Shown here: positions 1 through 6,955 of the stretch, piece after piece | Position numbering within the stretch: the stretch's first letter is position 1 | Layout of the letters: every line of letters starts with the position of its first letter | Assembly (NCBI RefSeq): GCF_001420715.1 | Contig: NZ_LJJC01000004.1 | Span: forward strand, 141,028-205,027 | Direction of reading: 5' to 3' | DNA length: 64,000 nt | DNA from: Heyndrickxia shackletonii | Lineage (GTDB): Bacteria > Bacillota > Bacilli > Bacillales > Bacillaceae_C | Translations under genes and position numbers: made by a program | The notes under the pieces: generated by a model | The model's database searches: none | What the model saw: only the letters and a program-made list of their open reading frames with translations | What the model was told of the DNA's origin: nothing

Positions 1-519
1 TGTGACAGAGCTAAAATCACCGCCGGCTTCTTTAATAACGGGAGCTGATTCACCAGTAATGGCTGATTCGTCGATCGAAGCAAGGCCATCGATAATTTCC
101 CCGTCTCCCGGAATGATGTCACTCGTTTCCACGAGTACAATATCCCCTTTTCTTAAGCTAGAAGATGATACAGATTTGATATCCCCATCCTTCAGCATGA
201 GCTTAGCAAGTGTCTCTTGCTTTGTCTTTTTTAAACTTTCCGATTGTGCCTTCCCTCTGCCTTCTGCCAAGCTTTCTGCAAAATTAGCAAATAAAATGGT
301 AAAAAGCAGAATGAGGAGAACCGCCAGATTGTATCCAAATGCACCTTCCGTATGAAAATAAGAAGGCATGCACAGTATAAGTAATACAATAATGGTTCCT
401 ACCTCCACCACAAACATGACAGGGTTTTTTATCATGATAATAGGATTCAATTTTATAAAGCTTTGTTTCGTGGCTTCCATCACTAGCTTCTTATTTATTG
501 CATCAGTGGATTTTGACAT
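1..519 (-). CDS. kdpB: KdpB, potassium-transporting P-type ATPase subunit B (N-terminal 173 codons, cut by window edge)
   Basis: KdpB is the ATP-hydrolysing subunit of the high-affinity K+ importer KdpFABC in the cell membrane. The visible part has two hydrophobic helices (about residues 33-52 and 63-80) and the start of the actuator domain, including the conserved TGES loop (residues 155-158) that dephosphorylates P-type ATPases. The DKTGT phosphorylation site lies beyond the window. The ATG at 519 was chosen because the AGGAAAGG site, which overlaps the kdpA stop codon, is 9 nt upstream. An in-frame ATG at 528 abuts that site and is less likely. The 15-nt gap from kdpA indicates an operon with translational coupling. 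Confidence 0.95.
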   Translation of the reverse strand, partial: MSKSTDAINKKLVMEATKQSFIKLNPIIMIKNPVMFVVEVGTIIVLLILCMPSYFHTEGAFGYNLAVLLILLFTILFANFAESLAEGRGKAQSESLKKTKQETLAKLMLKDGDIKSVSSSSLRKGDIVLVETSDIIPGDGEIIDGLASIDESAITGESAPVIKEAGGDFSSVT

Positions 520-534
520 TCCTAACATCCTTTC

Positions 535-2217
535 CTATCGAATCGAAACATATTCTGCTATCGGTCCCAATGCTAAAACAGGAAGAAAAGTAAGAGCCCC
601 GACAATGAGGACAATTCCTAGTAAAATGCCGATAAACAGTCCATTATCTGTCCGAAATGTACCTGTCGTTTCAGGGACAAATTGTTTTTTGGCAAGGGAG
701 CCTGCCACTCCTAATAAAGCAATAATAGATATATAGCGTCCAAGGAACATAACAATTCCAGTAGAAATATTCCAAAATGGAGTGTTATCTCCCAGCCCCT
801 CAAAACCAGATCCGTTATTGGCTGCTGAAGAGGTAAATTCATATATTACTTGTGAAATGCCATGGAAGCTCGGATTGCTTATGGCTCCTTTTCCTAAATC
901 TGTTATAAATGCGAGAGCGGATGGGAATAGAATAATAAGCGGATGAGCCAATAGAGCAATCGTAATAAGCTTCATTTCCTTTGGTTCAATCTTTCTGCCT
1001 AAGAATTCCGGTGTTCTTCCCACTAACAATCCGCATAGAAAGACTGCCAAGATGGCATACATAAGCATGTTCACTAATCCTACTCCGTCACCGCCAAAGA
1101 CGACATTTAACATCATCAAGGAAAGTGGTACTAAACCTCCTAGAGGTGTTAATGTATCGTGCATATTATCAACGCTTCCTGTAGTAGCAGAAGTCGTAAC
1201 CGTTGTGAAAAGGGAAGACTGTGCAATTCCAAATCGAACTTCTTTTCCCTCCATGCTTCCTTCTTCATGGTTTAATCCCAGAGCATTTAATGTTGGATTC
1301 CCCATGCTCTCTGAAAAGTAAACAAGGGAGAGAAAACTAAGAAATATAAGAAGCATCGTGCTGAAAATTACCCAACCCTGTTTTTGATTGCGTGCAAATT
1401 TACCGAATGTATACGTTAAGGATGCTGGTATACACCACATCATTAGAATTTCTAATACATTTGTCAGCGGACTAGGATTTTCAAATGGATGCGCCGAATT
1501 TGCTCCTGTATGCCCCCCGCCGTTTGTCCCAATGTGCTTGATCGATTCTAAGGAGGCAATTGGTCCAATCGCGATATTTTGTACTTTTCCTTCTACCGTC
1601 GTGGCATGGATCGTTGGCTGCAATGTTTGTGGTACTTTCAGCCCAACCAGGATAATTGCCATAACCAAAGCGAGAGGAAGTAACAATCGCGTAATCGATT
1701 TAGTGAAATCCTCAAAGAAATTTCCAAGCGTTTCTCCCTTTGAGGTAATTCCTCGAATAAAGGCTATTGCCACACATATACCTGTTGCTGCGGATGTGAA
1801 CATCATCATAATAATGACGGCCATTTGTGAAAAATAGGATAAACCTGTTTCACCGCTATAATGCTGCAGGTTAGTATTCGTCATAAAGCTGATAATCGTG
1901 TTAAATGCAAGAGTAGGTTCCATCCCTTTAATCTTGCTTGAATTAAGGGGTAAATACCCTTGAATGAGCAATATCAAAAATCCAATGGCCACAAAGCCTG
2001 CATTTAACAATACTAACGATAGTGCATAGCGTTTCCAGGACATCGACGGTCTAGTTTTTAACCCTGAAAAGGTATAAATAATCCTTTCTAACCAGTTAAA
2101 CCATTTATCTGTACGGTTTTGTTTATTTGAGAACACGTGGTAAATATAGGTTCCTAACGGTTTAACCAGTAATACTAGGATAAGAATAACAACCAGCATT
2201 TGTACTATATCCATCAT
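535..2217 (-). CDS. kdpA: KdpA, potassium-transporting ATPase channel-like subunit A
   Basis: KdpA binds and translocates K+ in the KdpFABC complex and is related to Trk/Ktr channels. The 560-residue product has the usual family length, about ten hydrophobic helices, and four filter-like loops: TNLQHYSG near residue 115, GTNGGGHTGANS near 230, TTSATTGSVDN near 345 and SSAANNGSGFEG near 465. The ATG at 2217 lies 6 nt after a GGAG site. A TTG at 2220 is only 3 nt away and an ATG at 2214 is also possible. The gene lies between kdpF and kdpB in the classical order, and transcription comes from the riboswitch-controlled promoter upstream. Confidence 0.97.
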   Translation of the reverse strand: MMDIVQMLVVILILVLLVKPLGTYIYHVFSNKQNRTDKWFNWLERIIYTFSGLKTRPSMSWKRYALSLVLLNAGFVAIGFLILLIQGYLPLNSSKIKGMEPTLAFNTIISFMTNTNLQHYSGETGLSYFSQMAVIIMMMFTSAATGICVAIAFIRGITSKGETLGNFFEDFTKSITRLLLPLALVMAIILVGLKVPQTLQPTIHATTVEGKVQNIAIGPIASLESIKHIGTNGGGHTGANSAHPFENPSPLTNVLEILMMWCIPASLTYTFGKFARNQKQGWVIFSTMLLIFLSFLSLVYFSESMGNPTLNALGLNHEEGSMEGKEVRFGIAQSSLFTTVTTSATTGSVDNMHDTLTPLGGLVPLSLMMLNVVFGGDGVGLVNMLMYAILAVFLCGLLVGRTPEFLGRKIEPKEMKLITIALLAHPLIILFPSALAFITDLGKGAISNPSFHGISQVIYEFTSSAANNGSGFEGLGDNTPFWNISTGIVMFLGRYISIIALLGVAGSLAKKQFVPETTGTFRTDNGLFIGILLGIVLIVGALTFLPVLALGPIAEYVSIR

Positions 2218-2231
2218 CAAATACTCCTTTT

Positions 2232-2309
2232 TTAAAATTTCTCAGGATGAACAAGGGCGTAGACTAAATAGATGAACACAAATAGTGTAAATATTGAAAC
2301 GATGATCAT
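2232..2309 (-). CDS. kdpF: KdpF, 25-residue membrane subunit of the Kdp ATPase
   Basis: This is a short gene encoding a 25-residue peptide that is almost entirely one hydrophobic helix (MIIVSIFTLFVFIYLVYAL) followed by a short polar tail, HPEKF. Length, composition and position directly before kdpA match KdpF, which stabilises the KdpABC complex in the membrane. GGAG lies 7 nt before the ATG, inside the last codons of the preceding microORF, so translation is probably coupled. The family is too short for similarity alone; the call rests mainly on gene order. Confidence 0.88.
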   Translation of the reverse strand: MIIVSIFTLFVFIYLVYALVHPEKF

Positions 2310-2311
2310 GG

Positions 2312-2416
2312 TCAAGCTCCACCTTTTTCCTCAAGTATTCGTTCACACCAATTTATAAAAAAATGCAAACAAGTAAAACTCCCGCATAGGAGCAGAATCA
2401 TAATAAATGTAATCAC
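2312..2416 (-). CDS. 34-residue membrane microprotein preceding kdpF
   Basis: A GTG-initiated frame encodes a hydrophobic N-terminus (VITFIMILLLCGSF) followed by FFINWCERILEEKGGA. From memory, many bacteria have a short unnamed ORF before kdpF with a hydrophobic helix and a CERL/CDRL-like tail; this one fits that pattern. The stop codon lies within the kdpF ribosome-binding region and the start is 5 nt past the previous microORF stop, so the three small genes look coupled. An overlapping ATG frame at 2420 encodes 25 polar and aromatic residues and is less protein-like. Function is unknown; a Kdp accessory or assembly peptide is an inference. Confidence 0.6.
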   Translation of the reverse strand: MITFIMILLLCGSFTCLHFFINWCERILEEKGGA

Positions 2417-2421
2417 TCATA

Positions 2422-2514
2422 TCACCTTTTTTTCTTATTTGCGAACAGTATTAATATGGAAAATCCTAAAAAGGGAACGATAAACCCTATATAAGCTAAA
2501 AATGTACCATGCAT
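2422..2514 (-). CDS. 30-residue single-helix microprotein, first gene of the kdp operon
   Basis: An ATG 5 nt after a perfect AAGGAGG opens a 30-residue frame: MHGTFLAYIG, then hydrophobic FIVPFLGFSILILF, then the basic tail ANKKKR. One helix with a positive C-terminus suggests a small membrane protein. It is the first translated unit of the kdp transcript and ends 5 nt before the next microORF. I do not recognise a family. The strong ribosome binding site and coupling to the next frame argue for real translation. An alternative is a leader peptide whose translation influences downstream expression. Confidence 0.6.
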   Translation of the reverse strand: MHGTFLAYIGFIVPFLGFSILILFANKKKR

Positions 2515-2554
2515 GATGCCCTCCTTATTTTTTACATTCCTTGGAGAGCCTTAT

Positions 2555-2712
2555 CAGTAGTCTTTTTTATTCAAAGAATCGAGAATAAAAAAGACTACTG
2601 CATACTCTCCCCGCAAATTCAGAACATGAAGGAAAGATCATCCCTGACTTGGAATGATAATTACTAAATTCATGTTCCTCTAACATTTGGGAGAAAAAGT
2701 ACACAGTAGTCT
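2555..2712 (-). promoter_or_regulatory. Long structured kdp leader element: nested palindrome plus mutually exclusive 18-bp hairpin
   Basis: Read as minus-strand RNA, arms at 2592-2644 and 2651-2712 form nested stems: 9 bp at 2704-2712 with 2592-2600, GGGAGA with TCTCCC, GAACATGAA with its exact complement (2622-2630 and 2669-2677), and an 8-bp inner stem with one G-U pair. The outer stem is followed at once by TTTTTATTC, as in an intrinsic terminator. That 3' arm is also the 5' arm of a perfect 18-bp hairpin (2583-2600 with 2555-2572, 10-nt loop), which would sequester the T-run. The two folds exclude each other. The whole lies between the riboswitch terminator and the first microORF. No known RNA family was recognised. 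Confidence 0.6.
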
Positions 2713-2841
2713 ACCTAATGCCCAGCTGGCTATTGCCCTCTTTGCATTCTGTCTTCTCTGACACTTTTCCTAAAAATAGGCATACAAAAAAGACCTACTT
2801 ATTTTCAAGCTGCATCCTTTACTGCATCATTAAGATGCAAT

Positions 2842-3011
2842 AAAAAAAGCCTCTTGTTAAAAGGCGGTCTTAAGACCTCCCTCGCTTTAGCCGACGAAGT
2901 TAGCTGACGGGTAGGATGGCGAAAGAGAAAATCTCATCCCTTCTACAATCTGTAGAATTAACCCCAATAAAAGGTGGTTCCTCCGCTCTCATTTCTGAGA
3001 TTAGGCCGATC
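2842..3011 (-). promoter_or_regulatory. c-di-AMP riboswitch (ydaO/yuaA type) with terminator, controlling kdp
   Basis: The minus-strand RNA has the hallmark segments of the ydaO class in order: GATCGGCCTAATCTC, a GAGATT/AATCTC-like stem leading to GAGCGGAGGAACC, TTGGGGTTAAT, and CCGTCAGCTAACTTCG followed by GCGAGGGAGGTC. It ends in a GCCTTTT/AAGAGGC hairpin with seven Ts (2842-2865). In this class c-di-AMP, which rises when K+ is plentiful, favours termination and so shuts off K+ importers. A kdp operon downstream is a known target type in Bacillus. Class assignment is from remembered consensus; no covariance search was possible. Confidence 0.9.
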
Positions 3012-3039
3012 ATATTCATTTCAAAACTATATGTGGCAT

Positions 3040-3068
3040 ATTCTACGCAGATATGATTTGTTTGTAAA
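3040..3068 (-). promoter_or_regulatory. Sigma-A promoter of the kdp operon
   Basis: TTTACA (3063-3068) and TAGAAT (3040-3045) are separated by 17 bp on the minus strand. Transcription would begin about 20 nt before the riboswitch aptamer. Confidence 0.75.
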
Positions 3069-3189
3069 ATTCGGTATTTTGCCTTTTACGTCTGATATTC
3101 GGCAATTTAGGAAGGAAATCAAATGAAAACTATCGATATCTAATTAATTTATTCATTTTCTACCGATTTCAAATTTTATAAAAATATGG

Positions 3190-3219
3190 TTGACAATTGA
3201 AATCTCCTCTGCGTAATAT
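3190..3219 (+). promoter_or_regulatory. Sigma-A promoter of the DUF2294 gene
   Basis: TTGACA and TAATAT are separated by 18 bp, about 30 bp before the start codon. The promoter diverges from the kdp promoter. Confidence 0.7.
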
Positions 3220-3251
3220 ATTTTTCATGAATGATTAGGGGGATTGGAAAA

Positions 3252-3617
3252 ATGACCAAATCAAAGAAAAAACTTGAATCAGAATTAAACGAGGCTTTTA
3301 TTAAACTCCATCGAGATTTAATTGGACGCGGTCCTCAGGAGATTAAGACGTATATCGTCCAGGATATGATTATTGCTCGGTTTAAAGGAGTTTTAACCAT
3401 TGAAGAGAAACATTTGGTCAACCACCAATACGGAAAGAAGCTTGTTAAACAGATGAGACAAGTGCTTCGCGAAATGTACAGTCAAGACTTTGAAAAAATT
3501 GTGGAACAATACACAAATTGCACAGTTCTTTCCAGTCATAGTGATATAAGTACTAGAATGGGTGAGCGAATTGAGGTATTTATTTTAGATAAAAATTTAG
3601 AGAAATTACTTGATTAG
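3252..3617 (+). CDS. DUF2294 domain-containing small protein
   Basis: This is a 121-residue soluble protein starting MTKSKKKLES. Its pattern (LHRDLIGRGPQEIKTYI, then DMIIARFKGVLTIEEKHL, then a late TNCTVLSSHSDIS segment) is that of DUF2294 proteins, common in Bacillus and of unknown function. The ATG at 3252 was chosen because AGGGGGA lies 8 nt upstream; an in-frame ATG at 3231 lacks such a site. It is monocistronic, divergent from kdp, with its own promoter. No catalytic motif or membrane segment is visible. Confidence 0.85.
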   Translation: MTKSKKKLESELNEAFIKLHRDLIGRGPQEIKTYIVQDMIIARFKGVLTIEEKHLVNHQYGKKLVKQMRQVLREMYSQDFEKIVEQYTNCTVLSSHSDISTRMGERIEVFILDKNLEKLLD

Positions 3618-3895
3618 TAAAAGTTCGGTATGTTTCTCTTAAAAATCTATAAAAGAATAGGGTTAATTCTATTAATAAATGATATATGAATATAATTTCA
3701 AATAGAAATAAATGCGAACAGAATATTGTGAGGTTATTCTTTTCTTCTTATATTTAGTAATATGGATAAACCCCTCGTAGTTTCCTCCCCTACCTCTGTT
3801 TAGAAAAGCTGTATATTTTTTAAAAATATCCTAATAGAATAAAAAACAGCGTGAATTTATTCAGGGTTTCTATAAAGCAATAATTGTAGTAATGT

Positions 3896-3964
3896 GTCGA
3901 CCGCCAACGGTTGACGAATTGTTTGAAAACATTTATTATTTAAACATTAATGAAAGCGTTTTAA
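3896..3964 (+). promoter_or_regulatory. Promoter, putative GntR operator and cre-like site of the CoA-transferase operon
   Basis: TTGACG (3911-3916) and TATTAT (3934-3939) are spaced by 17 bp. An imperfect inverted repeat, GTCGACC-N6-GGTTGAC (3896-3915), overlaps the -35 box and is a plausible operator for the GntR-type regulator of this operon. TGAAAGCGTTTTAA (3951-3964) resembles a CcpA cre box with one mismatch at a conserved base, placed downstream of the -10 where it could act as a roadblock. The rest of 3618-3988 is AT-rich and shows no gene. Confidence 0.5.
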
Positions 3965-3997
3965 AAATGTGTTATTTGACTTAAGGGGATGTTTGAC

Positions 3998-5197
3998 TTG
4001 GGGAAAAAAGCGTTGGAAGGTCTACGTGTGCTAGAGATGGGGCAATTGATTGCTGGACCATTTGCCGCCCGCTTACTAGCTGAGTTTGGTGCTGAAGTAA
4101 TAAAAATCGAAGCGCCAAAAAAAGGCGATCCGATTCGGACCTGGAGAACGGTTGAAAATGGCACTAGTCTTTGGTGGTATTTGCAGTCCAGGAATAAAAA
4201 GTCGATCACCATCGATTTAAGGAAATCGGAAGGGCAGCAGCTAGTTCGCAAACTAATTGAAGACATAGATGTTGTTATTGAAAATTTTCGTCCGGGTACA
4301 TTGGAAAAATGGGGGCTGGGGTATGATGTACTTAAATCTATTAATCCATCCCTAATTATGGTCCGTGTATCCGGATATGGTCAAGATGGACCTTACCGAG
4401 AGAAACCTGGGTTCGGTTCCATAGGTGAAGCGATGGGAGGAATGCGGTACATAACCGGTTATCCAGATCGTCCTCCTACACGTGTGGGTATCAGTATTGG
4501 GGATACCGTATCAGCACTTTATGCAGTCATTGGAGCATTGATGGCGGTTTATCATAGGGATGTTAAAGGAACCCATGAGGGACAAATTATTGATGTGGCC
4601 CTTTATGAATCTGTTTTCAGCTTAATGGAGAGCACTTTACCAGAATACGGAAGAACGGGTTTGATTAGGGAACGGACTGGGAGTTCTTTGCCTGGTGTGA
4701 CACCATCTAATACTTATCCTTGTAAGGATGGGAAATATATCGTTATTGGCGCAAACGGTGATACCATTTTTAAACGCCTAATGAATGTGATGGGGCGCCC
4801 CGATATTGCGGAAGACCCGCGCTTTGCAAATAATGCAAAACGATCAGAGCATGCTGATTACTTGGATCAATTAATAGAAGAATGGACGCTGAGACATCCT
4901 TTTATGGAGATAATGAAGTTTCTAGATGAAGCCCAGGTTCCTGCAGGATCGATTTACTCCATTGAAGATATAGTAAACGATCCGCATTATCAAGCAAGGG
5001 ACATGATACGTGATGTGGAAGTGGAGGACATAGGAATATTAAAAATGCCTGGAATCGTGCCAAAGATGAGTGAAACGCCGGGCGATATTGAGTGGGCAGG
5101 TCCTAGATTAGGCCAACATACGAAGGAAATTTTATCCGATAAGGTACATTTATCAGAGGAAGAAATTAAAGAATTGCAAGAAAAGGGTATAGTTTAA
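3998..5197 (+). CDS. Type III (CaiB/BaiF/Frc family) CoA-transferase
   Basis: The product is a CoA-transferase that moves CoA between carboxylic acids through an aspartyl-CoA thioester. The N-terminal half shows the family motifs VLEMGQLIAGPFAARLLAEFGAEVIKIE and NFRPGTLEKWGLGYD. GDTVSALYAV places the catalytic Asp at about residue 169, as in formyl-CoA transferase. At 399 residues it is full length. A TTG at 3998 sits 9 nt after AAGGGG and is preferred; the ATG at 3989 directly abuts that site. It heads an operon with an HMG-CoA-lyase-like gene, so the acceptor may be 3-hydroxy-3-methylglutarate or a related branched acid. That substrate is an inference. Confidence 0.9.
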   Translation: MGKKALEGLRVLEMGQLIAGPFAARLLAEFGAEVIKIEAPKKGDPIRTWRTVENGTSLWWYLQSRNKKSITIDLRKSEGQQLVRKLIEDIDVVIENFRPGTLEKWGLGYDVLKSINPSLIMVRVSGYGQDGPYREKPGFGSIGEAMGGMRYITGYPDRPPTRVGISIGDTVSALYAVIGALMAVYHRDVKGTHEGQIIDVALYESVFSLMESTLPEYGRTGLIRERTGSSLPGVTPSNTYPCKDGKYIVIGANGDTIFKRLMNVMGRPDIAEDPRFANNAKRSEHADYLDQLIEEWTLRHPFMEIMKFLDEAQVPAGSIYSIEDIVNDPHYQARDMIRDVEVEDIGILKMPGIVPKMSETPGDIEWAGPRLGQHTKEILSDKVHLSEEEIKELQEKGIV

Positions 5198-5243
5198 AAA
5201 AACCTATAAAACTAGTGATATGTAGAGTAAAGGTGGCTATCAT

Positions 5244-6149
5244 ATGAGTTTACCAAAAAAAGTCGAAATTGTTGAAGTGGGTCCAAGAGATGGGCTGCAA
5301 AATGAAGCGAATTTTATTCCCACAGATGAAAAAATAGCCTTTATTAATGCTATAAGCAAAACAGGCATTAAAAGAGTAGAAACGACTTCATTTGTTCATC
5401 CGCAATTCGTGCCGCAAATGAGGGACGCTCAAGAAGTGTTTGCTGGAATACACCAGGACCCGAGCATTCAATATATTGCTTTAATTCCAAACGAAAAAGG
5501 ATATGAGCGTGCATTAGCGAGTAATGTTCAAGCCTTTTCCTTGGTAGTAGGAGCAAGTGAAACTTTTAATCTTCATAATGTAAGAATGGGCAGAGAAGAA
5601 TCCATCCGAGTGTTAGATAGAATCATTGCAAAAGCAAAGGGAAACGATTCCTTTATTCGATATTGCATTGCAACGTCATTTTGGTGTCCATTTGAAGGAA
5701 AGGTAGATCCAGCAATCGTGTTAGAAATGGTCAAAAGAGCAGAGGCATTGGGGGTCGATGAAATTGCCATTTGTGATACGATCGGTCGTGCAAATCCAAA
5801 ACAAGTATTTGAAATATTTGAAAAAGTCATGGCCATCAACACACAGGCAGTTATCTCCGCTCATTTTCATGATACTTATGGGCTTGCTTTAGCGAATGTT
5901 ATGGCTGCCCTTCAGGCGGGAGTTACCCGTTTTGATGCTTCCGTTGGAGGATTAGGGGGTTGTCCATTTGCTCCAGGTGCAGCTGGAAATGTTGCAACAG
6001 AGGATGTTGTTTTTATGCTCCATGAAATGGGGATTGAAACTGGTATTGATGTATCCGCGCTTCTTTCCTGTGTAAAGCAGATTCAAGCCTTTACCAAGCG
6101 TGAATTTACAGGGCATATTCATAAAGTAAAGGCGCTTCAAACAACATAA
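5244..6149 (+). CDS. Hydroxymethylglutaryl-CoA lyase family protein
   Basis: HMG-CoA lyases split 3-hydroxy-3-methylglutaryl-CoA into acetyl-CoA and acetoacetate. The 301-residue TIM barrel has EVGPRDGLQNE (Arg15 and Asp16), metal-binding HFHD (His207, His209) and the family signature GGLGGCPFAPGA with catalytic Cys240. The ribosome site AAAGGTGG precedes the ATG. It sits 46 nt after the CoA-transferase gene. Together they would activate and cleave a branched dicarboxylic acid, whereas HMG-CoA lyase in leucine degradation usually sits with acyl-CoA carboxylase and dehydrogenase genes, absent here. A citramalyl- or other 3-hydroxyacyl-CoA lyase specificity is possible. Confidence 0.9.
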   Translation: MSLPKKVEIVEVGPRDGLQNEANFIPTDEKIAFINAISKTGIKRVETTSFVHPQFVPQMRDAQEVFAGIHQDPSIQYIALIPNEKGYERALASNVQAFSLVVGASETFNLHNVRMGREESIRVLDRIIAKAKGNDSFIRYCIATSFWCPFEGKVDPAIVLEMVKRAEALGVDEIAICDTIGRANPKQVFEIFEKVMAINTQAVISAHFHDTYGLALANVMAALQAGVTRFDASVGGLGGCPFAPGAAGNVATEDVVFMLHEMGIETGIDVSALLSCVKQIQAFTKREFTGHIHKVKALQTT

Positions 6150-6170
6150 CGATCAAAAAATAATGAGGGG

Positions 6171-6839
6171 TTGAGAAAAATAGAAATTGTTCGATCTACA
6201 CCATTACATGAACAAATTTACGATATTTTACTGAAACAAATTATACAAATGGATTTGCTGCCAGGTGAATTAGTGGTGGAAACTAATTTGGCTAAAAAGT
6301 TGGGGGTAGGAAGAGGAACACTACGGGAAGCAGTGCGAATGCTATTAAAAGACGGTTTACTTGTACAACGATCCGGAGCTATTCATATTTATAAGCCGAG
6401 TGTTCAGGATGTTATTGAAATTTACCAGTGCCGTGAAAGATTGGAGTCTCTTGCTGCACAATTAGCCGCAGGTCATATGACGGAAGAAATTGAGCATGAA
6501 TTATGGCGATTAATCGTAGAATCCAAAAATGCATTTTTGGACGGAAGAATATCAGAATCCGTAGAATTAAACACAAAATTTCATGAAACCATTATCAAAG
6601 CTTCGCATAATCACCAGCTCATTGCTCTGCTTGAAACCATTCGAACGAAAACGTTATTTATGCGATCCAATATCACCAGGGACTATTACTATTCATCTAG
6701 AGATACAAGCTATATTGAAGACCATGAACTTATATTTTTGGCTTTGAAAGAAAAAGATCCATTAAAGGCGCAGCAGCGGATGAGTGAACATATTCTTCAT
6801 GATTTGCAAACATTTCGTCACTTTTTAAAGGAAGAATAA
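6171..6839 (+). CDS. GntR family (FCD/FadR-type) transcriptional regulator
   Basis: This 222-residue regulator has an N-terminal winged helix (PLHEQIYDILLKQI, GELVVETNLAKKLGVGRGTLREAVRMLLKDGLL) and a C-terminal all-helical FCD ligand domain with spaced histidines (NTKFHETIIKASHN, SYIEDHELIFLALK, MSEHILHDL) typical of metal-assisted organic acid binding. It lies inside the catabolic operon and probably senses its substrate or a CoA/acid intermediate. The start is uncertain: the TTG at 6171 directly follows GAGGGG, closer than usual, and no other in-frame start precedes the HTH. Confidence 0.9.
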   Translation: MRKIEIVRSTPLHEQIYDILLKQIIQMDLLPGELVVETNLAKKLGVGRGTLREAVRMLLKDGLLVQRSGAIHIYKPSVQDVIEIYQCRERLESLAAQLAAGHMTEEIEHELWRLIVESKNAFLDGRISESVELNTKFHETIIKASHNHQLIALLETIRTKTLFMRSNITRDYYYSSRDTSYIEDHELIFLALKEKDPLKAQQRMSEHILHDLQTFRHFLKEE

Positions 6840-6955
6840 AACGGTGAAACCAATTAACCAATTAGTAGGGGGTGGTGGCAGAAGCAATGATGGGGAGTAT
6901 TAGGTGTTGGTGAAGGCATTCTATATTTCGGATATGAAAATGAGGGGGTTATGGA

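Noticed and set aside
1052-1321. Plus-strand open frames inside kdpA and kdpB (also 2-355, 1388-1837)
   Set aside because: They are antisense to well-supported kdp genes, have no ribosome site and encode low-complexity Pro/Ser/Ile-rich products.
3989-3991. ATG at 3989 as start of the CoA-transferase
   Set aside because: It abuts AAGGGG with no spacing; the TTG at 3998 is correctly spaced. Both remain possible.
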